A stretch of DNA of 64,000 nt from Fusibacter ferrireducens (GTDB lineage Bacteria > Bacillota > Clostridia > Peptostreptococcales > Acidaminobacteraceae). The stretch covers positions 62,001 to 126,000 of the forward strand of contig NZ_JADKNH010000005.1 in assembly GCF_015352425.1 (NCBI RefSeq). Reading direction: 5' to 3'. The notes under the pieces are model-generated. The model was given only the letters and a program-made list of their open reading frames with translations. It had not been told where the DNA came from and searched no databases. How positions within the stretch are numbered: the first letter of the stretch is position 1; each line of letters starts with the position of its first letter. The position numbers were made by a program, and so were the translations under genes. Shown in pieces: positions 59,201-64,000 of the stretch.

Positions 59201-60973
59201 TTTGCCAAAGAAGGATCAGATGAAGGCGACTTCTATGACAGACAGAAGACTGTGTGGGACATTTTAGATGCATATAATAAAGAAATTGAGACTTCGGATA
59301 CGACCGAAGAGTTTCCGATGAAGGAGCTCTTAATCAGACGGATGGACCGAAGAAACATGGAACCGAAGCTTGAAGAGATCGATAATCAACAGTGCATTAG
59401 CCTAACCCCAAAGCTTCCGGATAGGCTAAAGAAAGAGGTTGAGAGATCAAGAGAAGAATCAGATGAAAAAATGAAATATATGGCCTTGAATCTATGGGCA
59501 GAATTCAAGCATGACCATAATGAACAGGCTAACAATTATAGAGAGTATGATGAAAATCCTCAAAAAGCACTTGAAGAGCTTAAAAGCTTGATGGAAGATT
59601 GGGATAAAGAAGGGTGCGAAGATTATCATTTGCTTTATCGATCTGTCTTGCCGAATGTCAGTTCATTGCTTGTAAAAGAGTATTCTTCAGAATTATCGGA
59701 AGCGGATTATGCCCTTTGCAAAGGATTAATACTGGAATTTGCAGGAGCGCCTGTAAGAGAGAATTATACTTATCAAATTGGTGATGGGGTTGAGGGGGCT
59801 GTGAAAGCCTTGCCATACCTTATAGGTGAAGAAGGTGGTATGGATGATGCAGCTATCTTTACATTGATGATGCTTCTTCTGAACACAAGGGAAATTGGTC
59901 AGTATAAACGGATATGTGATTTTGCCATTGAAGCTATAAACGAATCTCTTTGGGATAAGTACCCAGAAGATACGAAACTCTTGGTGCTTTCACACCTGAA
60001 ATTATCAGAGGCGTTCGAAAGCTATGTTGAACAGATTAGGACAGAACGTTTTGATCATGACAGTTGGAATGATAATTCAGTTTATATGAGATTTATGGAG
60101 CACTGTGAGTCAGATTTTGATGAATTGATCGTAAGTGAAGCATCATCTTTCGATATTCAGAGTATAAATCCTTCACTAGAACTCTCTGCAAGTATACTTG
60201 CTTTAATACCGGTAGGAACATCTGATGAGCAATTACTGGGATTGGTAGAGAAGATACTTGAAATTATGGCAGAAGGTGTGTTCCGGAAGTCAGATGCTAA
60301 TGTGTATTCTGACAAATTGAGATTATTTAAAACTTACAGCAGTTTTATTCTGGCAAGAGAAAAAAGTGAAATTGAACGATTTAATCATTACTTTGTCGAG
60401 GCGTTCGAGATGAACGAAGAAGCGGATCATTTGTTCAGTGAACTATTGCTGGCTGAAGATCAACTTGCAACCCATGGTGTGTTTTGGAAGTTATGGTGGT
60501 CCTATTATGATGTAGTAGTCAATAGTATAAAAGATCGAAGACACTATTACCGTGAAGAAGCACTTCATTCATATTTACTTGACTTCAGGTTTTGGCGCTC
60601 TGGGGTAAAGGAATGGCACAGTCTTAAGGACGAAAATGTTGAATTCTACTGGCGAATAACGTCAGACTTATCAAAAAATCCAGATGTGTTAGCTGCTGTG
60701 GCGAAAATTCTACACTCAATCGGCTCAGGATTCCTTAATGAAGGTGTTGGCTGGATTTCTAAAATGATTGCAAGTAATACAGAGGTACACCAGAAAGAAA
60801 TGGACTCCAACACTAGATTTATTATAGAAACTATATTGAGGAAATACGTAAACGTCAACAGAGAATTGCTTAAGATAAACATTTCAAAAAAGACAGAGAT
60901 CTTGGTTATTTTGAACTGCTTGATTGAGAATAATTCTGAAGTCGGTTACTTAATTAGAGAAAGATTGTTGTAG
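56294..60973 (+). CDS. PD-(D/E)XK nuclease / STAND NTPase, Avs4-like putative antiphage protein
   Basis: A 1559-residue protein. Residues 1-120 form a Mrr-like PD-(D/E)XK nuclease: E22 (FEWFCYLL), D51 (AIETDLIEVD) and Q63-A-K65 (IGWQAKYY). A STAND-type P-loop NTPase follows, with Walker A G211-T218 (SGNGGVGKT), Walker B at about 270-277 (VVIDSAEKLLD) and a sensor-like VFTSRN. The remaining 1000 or so residues are helical and repeat-like, as in ligand-sensing C-termini. Architecture and length resemble Avs4 of the AVAST antiphage group (Mrr nuclease plus STAND, about 1580 residues), whose known members sense phage portal protein. Exact subtype is uncertain. ATG at 56294, 5 nt after AAAGGAGG. 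It is the sole large gene of the island. Confidence 0.8.
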   Translation: MIKPNWDIFNAKFSDSTTSDFEWFCYLLFCKEHGIKNGIFRYLNQAAIETDLIEVDAQHIGWQAKYYSGTLSTHADELVETVEKAKRLYPSIDRLVIYTNSEWAQNKGEEPVGFKRVKEAAANNNITLEWRARSYFESEFVTATAENISRYFFTLEEGETEELKRRMSHTENLLAEIKNSIPYKESEIHIPRQEILDEIKKSSQQVVVLSGNGGVGKTAVIKDYHSGLEKDSVLLMFKATEFELSNEEHMFRSTSFDKFFDMLKETEKKIVVIDSAEKLLDLRNTNTFKVFLTRVIKDEWKIVFTSRNLYVDDLNYEFLDTYGVAPMNVHIDDVSEVELLKLSEENGFKLPKDYKLVELIRNPFYLKEFLKYHDFRDSWDYVSFKQNLWSRNVKKAKPVREQSFIKLAHLRANTGQFFLEPEGDLAILDEEFIPDGLVAYETAGYFITHDIYEEWALEKLIDKAFIRSADTAEFTKMIGDSIAVRRSFRSWLSDKLYSSPEDVSSLVDGIMKEESLEKHWKDELIVSIMLSSYSITFFESYKDSLLINDMQLLKRTGFLLRLACKEVDDRFLELDVTKIPDLFSASLVFTKPKGLGWASYIEFVYNNLDEVGCDRLLFTIPILKAWSSDIGRTTELAGKIALKIYEYCTFDSQVYLGKDTEEELISIIFNSVKENKQLLTEIVDKIIENQWWETSEPYYTFSKAMTTGKYGNIVARVIPRSVMAVVKLFWMAHEDKSSYGYYRSHSLHRSETSFGLSSGSDRYFPSSALQTPMYALLHAEPRESIDFIIKFMNVCVERYVKSGYDAGVYKIQLHLSDDEVSEQYIGNALWNMYRGNGSPVSPNLLQSVHMALEKFLLIVAEKTEQKVLEDLFIHMLRTSKSASITAVVTSLVLAYPDKLSKIALILIKTYDILKYDGGRWAGERGLRSLYSIGYGLNWKNEVYQRERIDTLEEVHRNKSLEQIIINYQFFAKEGSDEGDFYDRQKTVWDILDAYNKEIETSDTTEEFPMKELLIRRMDRRNMEPKLEEIDNQQCISLTPKLPDRLKKEVERSREESDEKMKYMALNLWAEFKHDHNEQANNYREYDENPQKALEELKSLMEDWDKEGCEDYHLLYRSVLPNVSSLLVKEYSSELSEADYALCKGLILEFAGAPVRENYTYQIGDGVEGAVKALPYLIGEEGGMDDAAIFTLMMLLLNTREIGQYKRICDFAIEAINESLWDKYPEDTKLLVLSHLKLSEAFESYVEQIRTERFDHDSWNDNSVYMRFMEHCESDFDELIVSEASSFDIQSINPSLELSASILALIPVGTSDEQLLGLVEKILEIMAEGVFRKSDANVYSDKLRLFKTYSSFILAREKSEIERFNHYFVEAFEMNEEADHLFSELLLAEDQLATHGVFWKLWWSYYDVVVNSIKDRRHYYREEALHSYLLDFRFWRSGVKEWHSLKDENVEFYWRITSDLSKNPDVLAAVAKILHSIGSGFLNEGVGWISKMIASNTEVHQKEMDSNTRFIIETILRKYVNVNRELLKINISKKTEILVILNCLIENNSEVGYLIRERLL

Positions 60974-61072
60974 ATCGTTGCATTGGACAGGAGTGAAGTA
61001 TCATTCTAATCTTATAGATAAATGATATTATGAGCAGTAATTGCATATTTCAGTTTCAGTATTCTCCACCCA

Positions 61073-61258
61073 TTGTTTACTTATTGTCTTGATGGAGTCT
61101 ATGACAAAAGACCGGCAAATAGATTAGCTTCGGAACTTCCACATACAAGAGAGAGTCGAGAAGTAATCCAACCTCTAATTCAAAAAGGTCTAACAGAAAG
61201 CGAAATTGATGAGAATATAGAGAACATTCTGCTTGCAGATGGAAAAGGGATTTGGTAA
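61073..61258 (+). CDS. Small unrecognised reading frame, possible gene remnant
   Basis: A 61-codon frame starting at TTG, with no ribosome binding site, encodes a protein-like sequence (PANRLASELPHTRESREV... GLTESEIDENIENILLADGKG). The frame is open only to a stop at 61031, so it could be the 3' remnant of a larger gene. I do not recognise a family. It lies inside the island, between the STAND gene and the distal att-like copy. Confidence 0.35.
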   Translation: MFTYCLDGVYDKRPANRLASELPHTRESREVIQPLIQKGLTESEIDENIENILLADGKGIW

Positions 61259-61374
61259 TTGCGAGAAGAGTTTTAGTTCATTTGGGCTGCTTTGTGCAGA
61301 AAATATACTACTCTAAATTTTCAAGTATAGAATTTATGTTGCATAGAAAAAAACGCAGTTTAGTACAGTACGGT

Positions 61375-61392
61375 GAACCGTATCATAAGTAA
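61375..61392 (+). repeat. Right attachment-like repeat
   Basis: GAACCGTATCATAAGTAA reads E-P-Y-H-K-stop like the end of rlmH, but no rlmH frame precedes it. Its three differences from the left copy are all silent third-position changes. It is set in local inverted repeats (TACGGT/ACCGTA overlapping its start; CGCAGTTTA at 61354-61362 with TAAACCGCG at 61396-61404). Confidence 0.82.
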
Positions 61393-61501
61393 CGGTAAAC
61401 CGCGGATTCACCCATGATGATTATTAAAGCAATAAGAACTTGATTTCAAATTTTGAAGTTGATTTTCATAAATAAAACTTTTTTAGTTTATTGTTTTATA
61501 C

Positions 61502-61515
61502 TTATACGGTATAAT
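61502..61515. promoter_or_regulatory. Palindrome overlapping the fic promoter
   Basis: TTATACGGTATAA (about 61502-61514) is a 6-bp inverted repeat around one central base, and overlaps a TATAAT -10 hexamer (61510-61515) about 30 nt before the Fic gene. It could bind a small repressor, perhaps through the Fic protein's own C-terminal helix-turn-helix. Confidence 0.45.
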
Positions 61516-61543
61516 TAGAACAAGTAAAATTTGGAGGTGAATC

Positions 61544-62527
61544 ATGACTTATAATCCCCCGTATACAATCACTGAAAAAACAGTAACTCTAATTGCAGAT
61601 ATAATGGAATTGATTACTAAGATTGCGATGAGTGAAAAAGTTGAAATTAATCCGAAATTGAGACGAATATATAGAATTAAGACCATTCAAGCCTCTCTTG
61701 CAATTGAAAACAATTCTTTATCCATTGATCAAGTAACGGCAATCGTCAATGGGAAAAGAGTTCTTGGCCCGGGGCAAGATATAAAAGAAGTACAGAATGC
61801 ATATGAAGCATATGAAATACTGTTGACTCTTGATCCATATGACATTAATTCATTATTTACAGCCCACAAAATATTGATGAATGATCTAACAAAGGAAGCT
61901 GGTAGATTTAGAAATGGTAATGTAGGTGTTTTTGCAGGCGAACAGTTAGTTCATATGGCACCGCCAGCACATTTGGTTCCAGAACAGGTTAAAGCACTAA
62001 TCCAATGGGTTATGTCATCTGAAGCTCACCCATTGGTGAAAAGTTGTGTATTTCATTATGAATTTGAGTTTATTCATCCATTTTCAGATGGAAACGGGCG
62101 GATGGGTCGCATGTGGCAGACGTTGATTCTATATAAATGGAAAAAAATATTTGGGTGGTTGCCAGTGGAATCCTTAATCAAAGAAAGACAAGATCAATAT
62201 TATGAAGTGTTGGGTATATGTGATAAATCCGCTGATTCTGGAAAGTTTATCGAATTTTTACTTCAAGCCATTTATGATACCTTATGTGACCTTGGACAAA
62301 CCGAACAAGTCTGCGTACAAGTAACGGAACAAGTCTTAAAGTTACTTGAAGCTATGGAAAATGAACCGTTAAGCACCAGTGAATTAATGGAGCGTGTCGG
62401 GATTAAACACAGACCAACATTCAGAAATAATTACCTTTTGCCTGCTATGGAAAAAGGAATGGTTGAAATGACGATACCAGATAAACCAAATAGTAGCAAG
62501 CAGAAATATATTAAAACTAAATCATGA
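61544..62527 (+). CDS. Fic family protein, probable AMP-transferase with N-terminal self-inhibition
   Basis: A 327-residue protein. The Fic active-site motif HPFSDGNGRMGR (about residue 180) has the full set HxFx(D/E)GNGRxxR. The inhibitory motif S51-LAI-E55-N56 ((S/T)xxxE(G/N)) in the N-terminal part marks a class II, self-inhibited Fic enzyme. A helix-turn-helix-like region closes the protein (LSTSELMERVGIKHRPTFRNNYLLPAMEKGMV). It probably transfers AMP to a protein; the target is unknown. GGAGGTGA precedes the ATG. It lies just outside the island boundary and may be accessory too. Confidence 0.93.
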   Translation: MTYNPPYTITEKTVTLIADIMELITKIAMSEKVEINPKLRRIYRIKTIQASLAIENNSLSIDQVTAIVNGKRVLGPGQDIKEVQNAYEAYEILLTLDPYDINSLFTAHKILMNDLTKEAGRFRNGNVGVFAGEQLVHMAPPAHLVPEQVKALIQWVMSSEAHPLVKSCVFHYEFEFIHPFSDGNGRMGRMWQTLILYKWKKIFGWLPVESLIKERQDQYYEVLGICDKSADSGKFIEFLLQAIYDTLCDLGQTEQVCVQVTEQVLKLLEAMENEPLSTSELMERVGIKHRPTFRNNYLLPAMEKGMVEMTIPDKPNSSKQKYIKTKS

Positions 62528-62533
62528 GATGAC

Positions 62534-63472
62534 TCAAACGCTGCTGTAATGGATTTTCCCCTTAAGATTATGGGTATGTGCCATCCTACCATCTGTAGTG
62601 ATGACGATTGCCGCCATGCCCTCAATATCATTTACCTTTTGTAAGATTGTACGGATATCAAGGCCAAAAAATTTTGTCGTATAGAGATCACAATCTAAGG
62701 AATGATTGGTAATGATGGTCAGTGAGGCAATATTCGTTTCTATTGGATAACCCGTTTCACTGTCGAAAATATGGTGGTAGGTCTTTCCATCAATTTCAAA
62801 GGTGCGCTCATAAATGCCTGAAGTGACCACTGATTGATTTCTAACGCTGACACTGGCAACCAAATTGCCCCTTGGTAGAAAGGGGTTTTGAATCCCAACT
62901 TGCCATTCTGCATTGCCTTTAGGAGAATCGCCATAGACGAGTACGTTTCCCCCTAAATCGACCATGGCTGAAACCGCATCATTTTCCTTAAAAAATGCCA
63001 TAACTTTATCACAGAAATAACCCTTGGCAATGGCGCCGAGGTCTATTGTCATGCCCTTTTTCTTAAAAAAAACAGTTTCATTTTCTTCATCTAGGGAGAT
63101 ATTTTCTGATTTTATGAGATTTAGCACGGCTGCAATCTCTTCTTGGCTGGGGACGCAGGCGTCTTCAAAGCCTATATGCCATAGTTTTGTAAGGGGTCCG
63201 ATTGCAATGTTTAAAAGGCTATCCTCTGCTTCACTGTGTGTTTTGCCAATCTTTATAAGGTCAAATAAGTCGGAATCTACCTTCTGGGGGGCTTTGTAAG
63301 CGGTCTCTTTTAGGTTGGCAAGTGGTGAGGTGTCACTATTGGCACTAAAGACCTGTTCGAATCGACTCAGCATCTTTGAAGCCTCATCTATGAGTGCTTC
63401 AGCACCTTGGCTTGTTAAGTAGAGTTTAATGACTGTGCCCATGAGGTAAAGTGTTTTCTTAGAAGTTTCCAT
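62534..63472 (-). CDS. apbE: FAD:protein FMN transferase (ApbE family)
   Basis: A 312-residue flavin transferase that attaches FMN to Thr/Ser residues of partner proteins such as Rnf/Nqr subunits. Visible blocks are MGTVIKLYL, TIDLGAIAKGYFCDKVM, AMVDLGGNVLVYG and HHIFDSETGYPI followed by a late metal-site-like DCDLYTTKFF. There is no signal peptide or lipobox, so it is a cytoplasmic or signal-less variant. It starts 2 nt after the LysR stop, with its ribosome binding site (AGGAGA) across that junction. Confidence 0.93.
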   Translation of the reverse strand: METSKKTLYLMGTVIKLYLTSQGAEALIDEASKMLSRFEQVFSANSDTSPLANLKETAYKAPQKVDSDLFDLIKIGKTHSEAEDSLLNIAIGPLTKLWHIGFEDACVPSQEEIAAVLNLIKSENISLDEENETVFFKKKGMTIDLGAIAKGYFCDKVMAFFKENDAVSAMVDLGGNVLVYGDSPKGNAEWQVGIQNPFLPRGNLVASVSVRNQSVVTSGIYERTFEIDGKTYHHIFDSETGYPIETNIASLTIITNHSLDCDLYTTKFFGLDIRTILQKVNDIEGMAAIVITTDGRMAHTHNLKGKIHYSSV

Positions 63473-63474
63473 AC

Positions 63475-64000
63475 TTATTCTCCTAAACTGAAAGCATTTT
63501 CTGTGTCAATAGAGAATGCGTTTATGAGTGCCAAATCTGTTTCTGAGAGTGACCTGTCTGAGTGATAGGCTATAAAAAAATCCAAACTCAGCTCATCTAC
63601 TGGCAGTGTGTAGAGGTTGTATTTTTCTGGACAGGGTGATACGCGAATGCTCTCAGGGACGAAAGTTAAGCCTATATTGTTCATAGCAAGTCTTTGAATG
63701 GTGTAAATTTCAGTGCTTTCCAGGATAATTTTAGGTGTGATTTTATAAACACTCAAAAGCTGATCTATTTGACTTCTTATGGAAGACCCCTTACGGGTTA
63801 AAATGAGGTTTTGGGAGAGCAAGGTCTTCATATCATAAGTCCCTGCATCAATAATGGCAATCCCTTCTCTATAAAGCGCACACGAGCGCGGGATAATGAC
63901 ACTGTAGCTGTTTTTTCCCAAAATGGTCGAGCTCAGATTTGGAGAGATGTTTCTAGAGTTTTGTCCTATCCAAAAATCCAGTTCACCACTTAATGTGCGT
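63475..64000 (-). CDS. LysR-family transcriptional regulator (5' part beyond the window)
   Basis: Only the C-terminal effector-binding domain is present; the frame runs off the right edge (the N-terminal helix-turn-helix is outside). The visible part begins RTLSGELDFWIGQNSRNISPNL, with a typical CysB-like fold (SQNLILTRKGSSIRSQID, RLAMNNIGLTFVPESI, FIAYHSDRSLSETD). It forms a tight operon with apbE, so it may control apbE or a neighbouring redox gene. Confidence 0.88.
   Translation of the reverse strand, partial: RTLSGELDFWIGQNSRNISPNLSSTILGKNSYSVIIPRSCALYREGIAIIDAGTYDMKTLLSQNLILTRKGSSIRSQIDQLLSVYKITPKIILESTEIYTIQRLAMNNIGLTFVPESIRVSPCPEKYNLYTLPVDELSLDFFIAYHSDRSLSETDLALINAFSIDTENAFSLGE

Larger units (their letters stand above)
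55931..61392 (+). mobile_element. SCC-like genomic island at rlmH
   Basis: The segment is bounded by direct repeats of the rlmH 3' end (55931-55948 and 61375-61392) and carries one large defence-like gene plus a small orphan reading frame. No ccr serine recombinase, integrase or transposase is present. It is therefore either a small element moved in trans or a decayed one. Boundaries come from the repeats; mobility is inference. Confidence 0.7.

Noticed and set aside
55949-61374. ccr recombinase genes or integrase in the island
   Set aside because: The only long frame is the nuclease-NTPase; no serine or tyrosine recombinase motif is seen.

Overview
This is a low-GC Firmicutes chromosome segment, most likely from an anaerobic member of the Clostridia; I cannot assign the genus. 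The evidence is AT-rich DNA with AGGAGG ribosome binding sites, a complete walR-walK-yycH-yycI-walJ cluster, DnaD and DnaC/DnaI primosome genes, PepV, a beta-glucoside PTS with LicT-type antitermination, and an rlmH gene. The wal cluster, purA, the primosome genes and rlmH lie near oriC in many Firmicutes, but dnaA is not in the window.

Layout. 1-9.2 kb: the end of a lytic transglycosylase gene, a nuclease-helicase fusion, galU, a convergent PepV/phospholipase-like pair, a methyltransferase and purA. 9.4-10.65 kb: a DegS-type histidine kinase followed by what looks like the stub of a deleted response regulator. 10.7-15.1 kb: a reverse-strand operon for aconitase, isocitrate dehydrogenase and citrate synthase (the 2-oxoglutarate branch), with a clear sigma-A promoter overlapped by a 20-bp palindrome. 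15.3-17.4 kb: dnaD-dnaC with a potentially structured leader. 17.8-27.3 kb: an M23 endopeptidase, walRK, an unrecognised exported protein, yycH, yycI, walJ and an M42 aminopeptidase. A WalR-box-like repeat lies in front of the unrecognised gene. 27.6-41.2 kb: hydrolases, lysA with a sigma-54-type promoter divergent from its probable enhancer-binding activator, and assorted membrane, CHAD, GNAT and HNH genes.

41.3-50.5 kb: a complete AI-2 uptake and processing (Lsr) locus. lsrR-lsrK-cupin-lsrF run on the minus strand, lsrA-C-D-B on the plus strand, and four exact-period 19-bp repeats sit in the lsrA leader. 50.6-55.1 kb: a beta-glucoside operon (antiterminator, IIBCA permease, 6-phospho-beta-glucosidase) with two RAT/terminator elements.

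55.9-61.4 kb is the accessory region. It begins at the 3' end of rlmH, the integration site used by staphylococcal SCC elements, and ends at a second 18-bp copy of that rlmH end (15/18 identical). All three differences are at third codon positions. Between the copies is one 1559-residue protein with an N-terminal PD-(D/E)XK nuclease, a STAND-type NTPase and a long helical C-terminus, resembling Avs4-like antiphage proteins. No recombinase gene is present, so this looks like a small SCC-like element mobilised in trans or a decayed remnant. A Fic protein gene, apbE and a truncated LysR gene close the window.
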